The notes under the pieces are model-generated. The model did no database searches. It was not told the DNA's origin and saw only the letters and a list, made by a program, of their open reading frames with translations. 17,651 nt of DNA from Saccoglossus kowalevskii (lineage: Eukaryota; Hemichordata; Enteropneusta; Harrimaniidae): the NCBI RefSeq assembly GCF_000003605.2, contig NW_003148771.1:79020-96670 (forward strand), given 5' to 3'. The translations under genes were made by a program, and so were the position numbers. This document shows, piece by piece, positions 8,604-17,651 of the stretch (within the stretch, counting starts at the first letter, position 1; the number at the start of each line of letters is the position of its first letter).

Positions 8604-9390
8604 TTATAATCCGCAATGTCGGAAGAAATCTCTAAAAAGTTCTGGCGTGATCATGTCCAGGGCATTCAGAATAGCGAGTTCAGTGAACCGATTACCAAAT
8701 ACGTCATTTCTTTGCAATTCTCGTTTTAGATGCCGAAAACAAAGCTCGCAGGTATTAAATTGTGGGCTATAATGGAGGCTGAAACAAGAGAGTGACTTGT
8801 ATGGCATCGAACATCTCGCGGAGAACGGGTTCGGTGAAAACCACAATTGTCCATCACAACAGTGTCGCCTTCTCCAATAAACGGCTGACCATCTACTACT
8901 TCTTCATTCAGTGCCTCCTCATATGCAATACATTCACGGTATAATTTATGCTGGATGTGTATCTTTGCACTTCCACTGCCGGCTGACCGACTGGAACATT
9001 TCCATAGACACAATTGCTCGCCGTGCGTTCAATCCCGCCTCATCAAAAAAATGAACACGGAGAGGGTCAAATTAAGAAATCATGTCGATATGATTCATGA
9101 TTCTGCCCATGTTATGTTCCGTCAGCTATTCTTTCGGAATATGTAATTTTTTTATATGATGGCAGTGTTTTGGGCGTACAAACACCCTCATCCAACAGCT
9201 TTCCTTTCACTTCGATAGCTGACATGGATGCTTTGTTGGCCTTCAAAAACTAAGTAAATCTCACTACTTCGGTGATCGCTTTTGTGCGTGAGCGACCGAT
9301 AGACTTCAAGGCGCGTGTTTGTCCTGTTTTCCCGATGTTTCGACTATGCCGTGTATAGTAAATTGGCTAAATGTCGCAGCGGAAATCCAT
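8604..9390 (-). pseudogene. Broken DDE transposase, IS630/Tc1/mariner superfamily
   Basis: Read on the minus strand from about 9390. An N-terminal segment contains R-S-R-T-K-A-I-T-E-V-V-R-F, then a stop, then K-G-K-L-L-D-E-G-V-C, which looks like the helix-turn-helix linker. The first catalytic Asp is in V-H-F-F-D-E-A-G (codon 9042-9044), after a TAA. A frameshift and apparent internal loss follow, then E-G-D-T-V-V-M-D-N-C-G-F-H with the second Asp (8849-8851). Two frameshifts later comes Y-S-P-Q-F-N-T-C-E-L-C-F with the catalytic Glu (8745-8747). The frame then ends in F-R-H-C-G-L and TAA at 8604-8606. The Asp to Glu distance is close to 34 residues. Several stops and frameshifts make it inactive. 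Family placement rests on these motifs. Confidence 0.8.
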
Positions 9391-10100
9391 CCATTGATCC
9401 AAAGGGGTAAGGTAAGATAACGATCTTCAGACGCGCACACCAAAGCAGTCAGCAACTTAGCTGGCAATCTGTTTTATGCACAATATTGCGGTGACAATAA
9501 ATAGGTTTGAAAATCTTAAGGAAATATTGAAAAACAACATTGTTATGAAGGTGATATGATGTGACTTTATCGATCTTGTACTAATTACATCTGTTAGACA
9601 GCTAACGGGGCGTGTCTCGATAACCTGAAATGTTAGACTACCCGTTAACATATGCTTCAAGATAATGAGTAATAGTATATAAACTATATTCACGAATTTC
9701 AAATTAAAACAAATAAGTGCATTACGTTAGAAAGGGCTACAACGGGTTTGCTCTGGACTACGCAATTACTTATATGGTAGTCAGTCAAAGTGTCGACTTC
9801 TATTTCCAAGGAACTCTACTACACATATGTCGATCATCGCCGTGTTTGTCGAGATCGAATTTAACGCCTGAATTGTCTCGTTATTTAGCAGTTTACTAGG
9901 CATGTAACTACACTGTTTTATATCATCGAACGTCTGAGAACATATTTTGACATTCTAAACATTAAACTATAGTGATCAATAAAATAGAGAAATAAATTGA
10001 CATTCTGTTTAAATTGGTCAATTTGTGCATAATTAATTAACAAAATTAATAACTGTCCATTTCAGTGGGATACAGATCTAAAATGGGAAACGCGAGGGTG
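9391..10100. other. No recognisable gene; transposon flank and unassigned sequence
   Basis: AT-rich DNA between two transposon relics. I checked both strands for integrase, RT or sulfatase motifs and saw none. The short open frames present resemble no family. Confidence 0.45.
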
Positions 10101-10543
10101 GGCATTTCACAGGCACTTTAGGCAACAAAAACCCAGTGTAAGATCCATAGAGAAGTATACCTAATGCTCTGTATCAGGAAGTCTTGACCAAATTAAGAGT
10201 ATGTTGGAGTCATGAATGTGTGTTGACTACAGGAAACTCTATAGGAAACTCTATAGATAGACAGACAGACAATCCCAGATGCATATGCACTACCAACGAT
10301 TGAAGAGTAGTGGATCTGTTAAAAGGCGCCAAAAAGTTTTCCATCATCAACCTTACGAGTGGATTTTAACAGATGGCAAACACAGCTACATTGTTTGGTT
10401 TAATGAGTACATCATTTTTTTTTACTTCATTCGGTCTTATTGTTTGCGATCGAGTTAAATACTTGGAACATGTAGTGTCTGGGCATGGACTGAAAAATGA
10501 CAAAGACAATACAGAAGCACTGCCAAAACCAACAAATGTACAA
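10101..10543 (+). pseudogene. Shredded Ty3/gypsy reverse-transcriptase relic
   Basis: Motifs occur in the order expected for a gypsy RT but in changing frames. I-P-N-A-L-Y-Q-E-V-L is at 10157-10186. C-V-D-Y-R-K-L is at 10219-10239, its last codons locally duplicated (aggaaactctat twice). D-A-Y-A-L-P-T-I-E-E is at 10278-10307. D-L-L-K-G-A-K-K-F-S and L-T-S-G-F lie around 10312-10365, then V-K-Y-L-E-H-V-V-S and D-N-T-E-A-L-P-K-P-T-N at 10454-10543. The section that should hold the catalytic Y-x-D-D is deleted between about 10385 and 10450. It has the same orientation as the integrase relic 1.8 kb upstream. It could be that element's missing part or a second element. Confidence 0.75.
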
Positions 10544-11000
10544 ACCCACACAAGAGTGAAAGTACATCTTTGGCGTCTTTATATTTTTGAGTCACTTGAC
10601 ACACACATTTGGTTACACTTTTAACTATTTTCATAATAATTATAACACTAATTAAAACATTCAATTATTAAACAATTTAACCAAAACATAAGTTAGAAAA
10701 AAAATGTAGCGCATCCACCTCGACAGCGTCTTGGTTAATAATGTCGTATTGCTATTACCAACAAAGTCTTGCTCCGAGCTAGTTCTTTGTGTAAAGGTGT
10801 GAACAGGTGAATATCATGTTTTGGCCGTTGCGCCGAATAGCCTAACATAATCTTTGCTGAGTCTAAACCAGACTGATAAAACACAAAGGACTACTTAGTT
10901 AACTTATCTGATTGGTAATTGACCGTTATCGTAGAGGATAATAGTTCAACAGTCTACGTCTATTAGTTCCTCCCAGTACTGTCTGCGTGTGTGAGGTAAG
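10544..11000. other. Upstream region of the multicopper oxidase, no clear promoter element
   Basis: AT-rich to about 10700, then more balanced. No TATA box at a convincing distance from the ATG at 11001 and no other gene. A donor-like GAG|GTAAGA directly overlaps the start codon region, so 5' exon structure is uncertain. Confidence 0.35.
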
Positions 11001-11158
11001 ATGTCGTCTACCACGGTATCAGCTTTACTGTTCCTTGCATTATGTCGTGCGTCTCAAGCTATCATCAGAACACATTACATTGCGTGTGTTGAGGAACACT
11101 GGAACTATGCTCCGACGGGACTCAACGTGTTCACTGGTTTACCACTGGAGGAGGACGA
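11001..11158 (+). CDS. Multicopper oxidase exon 1: signal peptide and start of domain 1
   Basis: ATG at 11001, donor GTAAGT at 11159, ending in phase 2. It encodes the signal peptide followed by H-Y-I-A-C-V-E-E-H-W-N-Y-A-P-T-G, the usual first strand of the family. Confidence 0.88.
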
Positions 11159-12713
11159 GTAAGTGATTCTTATAATTCTGTCTGACACGTTTTTGACACA
11201 GATTAACTATTGCCTAACGTTTTTCTCCATCAGTCAAAATGCTCTATTACAGGACTTTTGCAGCTCGATATTTTATCTCGTGTCGTCCATCATAACTCAA
11301 ATAGTCTATTCTATATTCTATGCTTACACGTGTTATAAAAGTAATACAGCTCCACTGTGACAATTATGCGTACGAAATTGTTTCAGATACGCAAGGCGAA
11401 ATATGGTGACGGACACTGATCGCATCGGAGCAAAGTACAAAAAGGCTTTATACCGAGAGTTCACCGACGATACGTTCACCGTGCAAAAACCAGTTCCTGG
11501 TTGGTTGGGAGCTTTAGGGCCGGTCCTGAAGGGCGAGGTCGGTGATGAAATCCATGTTTATTTTAACAACCAATGCGGACGAGGTTATTCAATGCATCCA
11601 CATGGAGTGATGTATACCAAAGATTCTGAAGGTACGAACACGTTTGCGTTCGTAGTTTGGGTCACCCTATTATCAGCATGTCAAATTTGTGTTATCAGCA
11701 TGATGACCCCGAGTACACCCTGTTTTAAACGTCCCATTGTTGTCGCTGGAGTGCGAGGAGTGAAGCAAATGCTCAATTAAATTTCTCGAAATTGTGCATT
11801 ATTCAGAAACAACTCATTACGCTCTCCTTCCGAGTGTTGGTTGTCAATTAGGGTGTCAACTTCCATGGAAAGGTTCCGTAACGTTTGCCTCCTTGATATG
11901 AGCAAGTTATACGTTTCGTTGTTTGACTAGTGCGTTGAGATAGTGTACAATCATGATTGCTAACCACTCATCCCAATCAGATATTACAAACTTCCGGACA
12001 CAAATACACGTTTTACATACAAATATGACGCCGTGTAAATTAAACCCTATTGTACTATTGTCAGTGTTTGCATAGCTACACGTAATGAAAAGGTTGACCA
12101 AGCACTAACCATATTGTGTTCACTAATATCTAACTCATAAATATATGGTTTATTTATAACAGTAAGACATATCTTACAATGATAATTGTTGAAAAGAAAA
12201 GGAATTACATAACATGTGTGACCTTTATGTCTTTTAATATAATTCTAACTGATGGCGGATCAATACCATTTAAGGTGGTATGATTTTCTTGTAGCATTGT
12301 GTGTGTCTACCACAAATGTGTAGGGTGGTTGGGTTGATGGGTTGAAAAGTTCACGTAAAACACTCCTATACTGCATTGACCCACCTGTTATCAGCATTGT
12401 ACGATACACCGATAAAATATAAGGTCCGTAGTCCACCATACTGAATTAATCACTGCGTTGTCATAAACGTAATCGTTTGTATTGCACAACTTAAGACTAC
12501 ACATGTTTAGGATCGGCTGCTAAAATCACAGAAAAGACATTAATATAACTTCGCATACCTAGCAAGCGATGTATTCTGACCTCGCATTTGGCTCCGTTTC
12601 AAAGTATATACGAATTGCATGTATCTACGAAATTACAGGCTCTGCCATAGACTTTCTCACACAAAAAGTCAAATTACGAAATAGTTCAGTATAAGTAAAG
12701 AAAAAGAGGTCTC

Positions 12714-12792
<79 letters not shown>

Positions 12793-15700
12793 ATCAAATA
12801 ATGAAATAATATTGTAAAATAAAGACAATGTGGTGGCATAATAATGAAACAATAATGATGTACAAATCACTCAACAACGACGAAATGTTGAAACAACAAT
12901 AGAATAATAATTACACAATAATACTTAATACTTGTGAGTAAAAGATGAGGTACGCTGGCGTTCGTGAGAAAGTCATTGCAGTTACTTCTACGCACTCTGA
13001 CATTTGTATCTGTCGAGTGGTGAAATAGCTTGCGTTTGAGAATTTCTCAATTCATTTTAATAATGTTATACTCGATAAATTGAGTGATTCACAATGCTGA
13101 AGCACTGTCACTAAAATCCGTAGCTAAAAGTAACATTTACTGTGTGAATTTTTCCAGCAAAAAATGTATGTATGTATGCTATTGAGTATTATTATACCTC
13201 ATGACCATGACAGCCAATCAGATTCGCATATTGCAGGTAGACATATTCGTGTGTCGTCGGTCGATACTCCCGCTGTATTGTCTTCGTGCATACTTTGAGG
13301 TATCCTCGTAATAACCTCATAATATTGCACATGCATGGCGCGACAACCGCCGCCATGTAATATGCATTCGAAATGTATCTTATTTAATTACTAATTATTT
13401 GGACAATTACTATGAGACTCGACAAATTATACATGCAATTATAACAGTATTTGCTTCCATTGTGTAATAGATTATCAGAACAATAGTGATTATATCTAGA
13501 TCTGTTTGTGATGTTTACCAAATAGGACAATTGTAATGACTAGCACATATTTTGTCACAGGTGCAATATATCACGACAACACTAAGGGAGCAGATAAGGC
13601 CGATGACAACGTACTGCCCGGTGAGACTCATTTGTATGAATGGATCGTGGACGGCCATTCAGCGCCACAGGAGGATGATCCAAATTGCTTGACATGGGCT
13701 TACCATTCCCACTTCGATGAACCCAAAGACGCAAACGCAGGGCTGTATGGAGCGCTTCTGACATGCAAGCCAAGTAGGCATATTAATTCACGTCTCATAA
13801 TGATGAATATTGCATACAAAACCAGAACTGTTTTGATTTATCGGCTATATGTATCAAGTTCGTATGCTATTTGACCATGTATCTGTAGATTATACATACA
13901 AATGGCTGCCGAAATCTCGTTCGGAGCGAAAGTCACGAGAATGATTTTTGCCTTTTAAATAGCAATCCATTCTCTCCCTTCATAACGTCCAACTGTTCCT
14001 AATACTATGGTTACATAGATCAGGAAATTAGTGAATGTGATAACAGAAACAAATGAAACACTGTACAACGGACAGAAACAAGTCTCATGGCTCTCTTTCA
14101 ACGAGATTTTGGCGACCATCTAAGGTTCATTATTTCGATTTTCTTGGATCATATCTTCAATTACTTACATTTTTATGTACAATGTTGTTCAGATACGCTG
14201 GATGCCGAGGGTAATCGTTTAGATGTTGATCATGATTTTACATTGTTGCTCAGATACGCTGGATGCCGAGGGTAATCGTTTAGATGTTGATCATGATTTT
14301 ACATTGTTGCTCAGATACGCTGGATGCCGAGGGTAATCGTTTAGATGTTGACCATGATTTTACATTGTTGCTCACCATGATGGATGAGAACCAAAGTTGG
14401 TATTTGGATGAAAACATAGAAACGTACTGCCTGGTTCCAGAAAGCGTCAATCCTGGTAAACATATTCCTGATATTTAAACCAATATTTGTGTTCATATAG
14501 GTAGACATTCAGGATATAGTTATAGATCAGTTTTCTTACAAATCGAAAGAAAGGTTGCCCGTGACAATAGGGCGAACTAATTTAATTTTAGTAGAATTGT
14601 ACGTAAAAAAAGCACTTCCGATAATGCTTTTCAGTTATAAATGTTTTTTTGTGAACTTATCAGAAAGGGTTGTCCTGGACACAAAATCCAATAGTTTAGA
14701 TTTTAGCAGAGTTGTGATTGGGTTGCCATGCTAACAGTGAATTGGTCTTTCTTCAGAAGACAAATTGGAAGCTTATGTAAATATGATAAATGTGTTGTTT
14801 TTTTTCATAATCACAAAGAAATATTCCCAAAAGTAGTTACGTATCACAATGTTTTTTTTCTAGTGCCCTGGACGATTTGTAGCGCGTATATTAGCAGTGG
14901 TTGCTTTTGTATAAAAGACGTGCTCACCACCTATTTCGACTTGGTCGACAGCGTCCTTGCCAAATGTGAACGACGTCAAACATTTCAACAAACTAAATAA
15001 ACTAATAAAATAAAACGTCTCCCCGCCCATTTTTTGAAAACATTTTGACCATTGTGAGACTTAACCCCGGTAATATTACACAATCTGTCATTTGTAGAAA
15101 GGAGTCTTCGGAGATATTGAATTGTTCGAGTTTTTGGACATCGAGTTATAAAATTGACCACGCCCATATGTTAGAAACCACACCCATTTTTGAGAAGCCA
15201 CACTTGAATTATAACCCGATGTTCAATTAACAGTTAACGGAGCTTCGAGTTATGGGCAATATATGTTTTTTAGTTTTTGTTGAACTTTCACATTTTAATA
15301 ACTCGAACTTTAACGGAAAGTTAACCGAACTTCGACTTACGGAAAACATAGATTTGTTGTTTTGTTTAACGTTCAAATTTAGTGAGTCGAGTTTTAATAA
15401 ACCAAACTTCGAGTTACAGGAAACGTTCAAGCAGAAACAAAAATGTACGTTGCCCACAAGTCACAATTTCGGCGTGGTTTCCCGCAAAGTAGGCGTGGTT
15501 ATTTTTGTAACTCGCTGTTTTTAACTCGAACAATACAGCATTTCGAATCATCGTTACGTATTACTATGTACGATACCATCATTTTGTAATCCATGATTAT
15601 AGAGGTAACAGCGTATCACTTAACTTTCTGGGTCGCAGAACAGAGGGATCAATCGATTGATAAATAATACATATATTTTATCACAATCTTTACATGTTTC

Positions 15701-16466
15701 AGATGACGAAAACTTCATAAAAAGTAATAATATGTATAGTATCAATGGTTACATGTACGGCAATATGCCATCTTTGAAAACATGTGCTGGAATGAATATA
15801 AGTTGGCATTTGATCGGTATGGGAACTGAAGTTGACTTCCATCCAATTTACTTCCACGGCGAGAATATGGTAAGAAATTTACTGTAATTTTATAAATATC
15901 GCTGTTTATGTGTCGAGATGCTGAACTTTCCAAGTTTCAAAAACATCGAGTTACGAAATAGATTTTGTTGAAGTTCCCAAGACAATCTAGATTTATTTTG
16001 TTGTTCAAACCTCACAAACGCGTAAAGTTCGAGTTACTGATTGCGGACGTTAAAAGGCGGCAGTCGTCGTGTCGCGTCCTGTTCGATATGGGACTCATAA
16101 CGACGTAATAAACGCGTGTAAAATACATTGTTTATTTACATGAAATTCGAACCCGCGCTGCGCGACGACCACCGCGCTTCAAACAAACAAACAAACAATT
16201 TATGTTGCCCATAATTGTGGTATATCGACTTGGCTTGCATAATTAAAAACACACTGTCATCCAATCAGAACGACGTATTCAGGCAATTGAAAGACCGGTA
16301 TAATATAATTCTGGTTCATATTTTCGATATTTTTCCCATTAGAATTACGCACATCATACGACTGATACCATTGGGTTGTTTCCAGCTACATTTGCTACCG
16401 GTTTAATGACACCACATAATCCCGGTCTGTGGATGTCAAAATGTGCTAATACACACCACTATGATT
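11001..16466 (+). CDS. Hephaestin/ceruloplasmin-like multicopper oxidase, first 349 residues (six exons, continues beyond window)
   Basis: Multicopper ferroxidase family: such proteins oxidise Fe(II) or other substrates with O2, secreted or membrane-anchored. Exons: 11001-11158, 11387-11631, 13561-13773, 14315-14455, 15703-15869 and 16343-16466. All junctions are GT-AG and in phase, with no stop. Residues 1-20 form a signal peptide (A-L-L-F-L-A-L core, likely cleavage after S-Q-A). H-W-N-Y-A-P-T-G follows, a hephaestin/ceruloplasmin hallmark. Cupredoxin domain 1 carries two copper-binding H-x-H pairs, H-P-H-G (residues 123-126) and Y-H-S-H (182-185). Domain 2 begins with D-E-N-Q-S-W-Y-L (229-236). 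It keeps type 1 copper candidates His299, Cys342 and His347, the last two separated by four residues as in ceruloplasmin. Family members run to six such domains over about 1,050-1,150 residues, so roughly a third is in view. The start is chosen for the signal peptide. No breaks are seen; probably functional. Confidence 0.93.
11387..11631 (+). CDS. Multicopper oxidase exon 2: H-P-H-G copper pair
   Basis: The acceptor is gtttcag and the donor GTACGA at 11632. It encodes W-L-G-A-L-G-P-V-L-K-G-E-V-G-D and N-Q-C-G-R-G-Y-S-M-H-P-H-G-V. The two histidines in H-P-H occupy the trinuclear copper-cluster ligand position. Confidence 0.92.
11632..13560 (+). other. Multicopper oxidase intron 2
   Basis: A 1,929-base intron. 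Apart from the AAAT microsatellite I see no exon or transposon protein. Sequence around 13190-13350 has GC-richer patches and weak inverted similarity (tatacctcat against gaggtatcc), possibly an old miniature element. Confidence 0.6.
12714..12794. repeat. Perfect tetranucleotide microsatellite (TAAA)20
   Basis: Uninterrupted TAAA repeats for 81 bases, about twenty copies, inside intron 2. The right flank is AT-rich and degenerate. The tract creates a long artificial open frame on the minus strand. Confidence 0.97.
13561..13773 (+). CDS. Multicopper oxidase exon 3: Y-H-S-H copper pair
   Basis: Flanked by tgtcacag and GTAGGC. It contains V-L-P-G-E-T-H-L-Y-E-W, then W-A-Y-H-S-H-F-D-E-P-K-D and G-L-Y-G-A-L-L-T-C-K-P, the standard end of domain 1. 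The histidines in H-S-H are a second copper-ligand pair. Confidence 0.93.
14190..14372 (+). repeat. Triplicated 61-bp unit containing a splice acceptor and the 5' part of exon 4
   Basis: Copies start at 14190, 14251 and 14312. The unit runs from cagatacgctgg to acattgttgct. The copies are nearly identical; one visible change is gatcatga against gaccatga in the third. Each carries the acceptor CAG and the exon beginning L-D-A-E-G-N-R. Since 61 is not a multiple of three, the extra copies must stay in the intron. Confidence 0.95.
14315..14455 (+). CDS. Multicopper oxidase exon 4: start of domain 2
   Basis: It starts at the third of three identical-looking acceptors (ttgctcag, ending 14314) and ends at GTAAAC. 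It encodes L-D-A-E-G-N-R-L-D-V-D and D-E-N-Q-S-W-Y-L-D-E-N-I. Only the third acceptor is in phase with both neighbours. The first would add 122 and the second 61 bases, each shifting the frame and meeting a stop. Confidence 0.88.
14549..14715 (+). repeat. Diverged direct repeat in intron 4
   Basis: A segment at 14549-14600 (gaaaggttgcc to gtagaattgt) recurs imperfectly at 14663-14715 (gaaagggttgt to gcagagttgt). Both contain a ttta-attttag core. Origin unknown. Confidence 0.4.
15121..15534. mobile_element. Non-autonomous foldback/MITE-like element in intron 4
   Basis: The left arm 15121-15184 and the reverse complement of the right arm 15471-15534 align along their whole length with mismatches: both run attgttcgagtt, then cgagtta, then accacgcc, then gaaaccac. 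Inside, a second inverted pair and several blocks start or end in ttcgagtta or taactcgaa (15244-15252, 15299-15307, 15408-15416, 15522-15530). No protein is encoded, so it would depend on another element for movement. Age is moderate, judging by arm divergence. I could not identify a target duplication. Confidence 0.7.
15703..15869 (+). CDS. Multicopper oxidase exon 5: V-D-F-H-P-I-Y-F-H-G
   Basis: Flanked by atgtttcag and GTAAGA. It encodes S-I-N-G-Y-M-Y-G-N-M-P and W-H-L-I-G-M-G, then V-D-F-H with the putative type 1 copper histidine (299). Ends in phase 0. Confidence 0.92.
15930..16040. repeat. Partial copy of the ttcgagtta repeat family in intron 5
   Basis: Bases 15946-15953 (tcgagtta) and 16028-16036 (ttcgagtta) bracket sequence resembling the inner blocks of the foldback element 400 bases upstream, including ttgttcaaac. 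It is probably a fragment of the same family. Confidence 0.5.
16343..16466 (+). CDS. Multicopper oxidase exon 6: type 1 copper Cys/His
   Basis: Flanked by ttcccattag and GTAAGT. It encodes D-T-I-G-L-F-P-A-T-F, N-P-G-L-W-M-S-K-C and T-H-H-Y-D, matching the ceruloplasmin domain 2 stretch. It ends in phase 1; the gene continues past the window. Confidence 0.9.
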
Positions 16467-16519
16467 GTAAGTAAAAACAACACAACTAATCTGTTATTCC
16501 ACAGTGTACCTATAATACA

Positions 16520-17651
16520 CACTCACACGTAGTCCAGTTACTCACACGTAGCCCAGTTACTCACATGTAGTCCAGTTACTCACATGTAGCCCAGTTACTC
16601 ACACGTAGCCCAGTTACTCACACGTAGCCCAGTTACTCACATGTAGCCCAGTTACTCACACGTAGCCCAGTTACTCACATGCAGTCCAGTTATTCGCATG
16701 CAGTCCAGTTATTCACATGTAGTCCTGTTATTCACATGTAGCCCGGGTATTCAAGTGTAGCCCAGTTACTCACTTGTAACCCAGTTACTCACACGTAGCC
16801 CAGTTATTCACATGCAGTCCTGTTATTCACATGTAGCCCGGGTATTCACATGTGATCCAGTTATTCACATGTAGCCCGGGTACTCACATGTAGCCCAGTT
16901 ACTCACATGTAGTCCAGTTATTCACATGTGATCCAGTTACTCACACGTAGCCCAGTCACTCACATGTAGCCCAGTTATTCACATGTAGCCCGGGTACTCA
17001 CATGTAGCCCAGTTACTCACACGTAGCCCAGTTACTCACATGTAGTCCAGTTATTCACGTGTGAACCAGTTACTCACACGTAGCCCAGTTACTCACATGT
17101 AGCCCAGTTACTCATATGTAGCCCAGTTACTCACACGTAGCCCAGTTACTCACATGTAGCCCGTTACTCACATGTAGCCCAGTTAGTCAAATGTAGTCCA
17201 GTTATTCACATGCAGTCCAGTTATTCACATGTAGTCCTGTTATTCACATGTAGCCCGGGCATTCAAGTGTAGCCCAGTTACTCACTTGTAACCCAGTTAC
17301 TCACACGTAGCCCAGTTATTCACATGCAGTCCTGTTATTCACATGTAGCCCGGGTATTCACATGTGATCCAGTTATTCACATGTAGCCCGGGTACTCACA
17401 TGTAGCCCAGTTACTCACACGTAGCCCAGTTACTCACATGTAGCCCAGTTACTCACATGTAGTCCAGTTATTCACATGCAGTCCAGTTACTCACATGTAG
17501 CCCAGTTACTCACACGTAGCCCAGTTATTCACATGCAGTCCAGTTACTCACATGTAGCCCAGTTACTCACACGTAGCCCAGTTACTCACATGTAGCCCAG
17601 TTACACGTAGCCCAGTTACTCACATGTAGTCCAGTTATTCACATGTAGTCC
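16520..17651. repeat. 19-bp minisatellite, about 59 copies, reaching the window edge
   Basis: The unit is close to actcacatgtagcccagtt. Common variants change cacatg to cacacg, agccc to agtcc, and ttact to ttatt; cagtt becomes cgggt in some copies. One copy near 17162 has lost a single base and one near 17605 is shortened. It occupies the intron after exon 6, and its right end is not in view. Confidence 0.97.
16694..17420. repeat. Higher-order duplication within the minisatellite (27 units, 512-bp offset)
   Basis: The variant order at about 16694-16908 recurs at about 17206-17420, with the rare markers attcaagtg (16749 and 17261), cacttgtaac and catgtgatcc in the same order. The two blocks of about 215 bases differ at only about one position. 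The offset of 512 equals 27 units of 19 minus the single-base deletion. Confidence 0.85.

Noticed and set aside
8341-11000. 3' LTR of the gypsy-like element
   Set aside because: I compared distinctive LTR strings (for example ccttcc-agagttg and ggtgtcag flanks) and saw no second copy.
12625-12870. Minus-strand frame with long Y-L-F-I repeats
   Set aside because: It is the translation of the AAAT microsatellite.
13582-13773. Minus-strand open frame opposite oxidase exon 3
   Set aside because: It is the antisense shadow of a well supported exon.
16141-16185. tRNA-like B-box on the minus strand (gggttcgaatttc) suggesting a SINE
   Set aside because: No A-box at a proper distance, no cloverleaf and no clear tail; the (ACAA) run alongside is not enough.
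16520-17651. CRISPR-like array
   Set aside because: The 19-bp units are contiguous with no unique spacers, in an animal gene intron; it is a minisatellite.

Overview
This is a eukaryotic, almost certainly metazoan, genomic segment. It is AT-rich, with short protein-coding exons bounded by GT-AG introns, two long perfect microsatellites, a large minisatellite and several decayed transposable elements. The protein families (arylsulfatase B-like sulfatase, hephaestin/ceruloplasmin-like multicopper oxidase) and a Ty3/gypsy relic with integrase directly after protease (Gmr1-like order) suggest a marine invertebrate such as a deuterostome or lophotrochozoan. The sequence alone does not fix the phylum. 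No bacterial-style gene or operon is present.

Layout, left to right. (1) 1-276: apparent 3' end of an upstream plus-strand gene, a hydrophobic segment spliced to a short basic tail and a stop. (2) 609-710: perfect AGTGT microsatellite. (3) 865-3090: six in-phase exons of a type I sulfatase, including the formylglycine motif C-T-P-S-R; the C-terminal half is absent. (4) 4159-8340: a Ty3/gypsy-like LTR element with 5' LTR, a tRNA-Leu primer-binding site, and gag, protease and integrase reading frames broken by stops and frameshifts; no reverse transcriptase directly follows and no 3' LTR is seen. (5) 8604-9390, minus strand: a broken DDE transposase of the IS630/Tc1/mariner superfamily. (6) 10101-10543: a shredded gypsy reverse-transcriptase relic. 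(7) 11001-16466: six consistent exons for the N-terminal 349 residues of a secreted hephaestin/ceruloplasmin-like multicopper oxidase, running off the right edge. Its introns hold an AAAT microsatellite, a 61-bp triplication that copies a splice acceptor, and a foldback element. (8) 16520-17651: a 19-bp minisatellite with a higher-order duplication, filling the last visible intron.

The two host genes are unrelated in function: sulfate ester hydrolysis and copper-dependent oxidation. Nothing suggests they act together. The most probable active gene is the multicopper oxidase. The sulfatase keeps its reading frame and active-site motifs where visible, but without its C-terminal half it is either truncated or a fragment of a local duplication. 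All mobile elements look dead. I found no clearly new biological system; the most unusual structures are the triplicated splice acceptor, the separated integrase and RT relics, the foldback element and the higher-order minisatellite.
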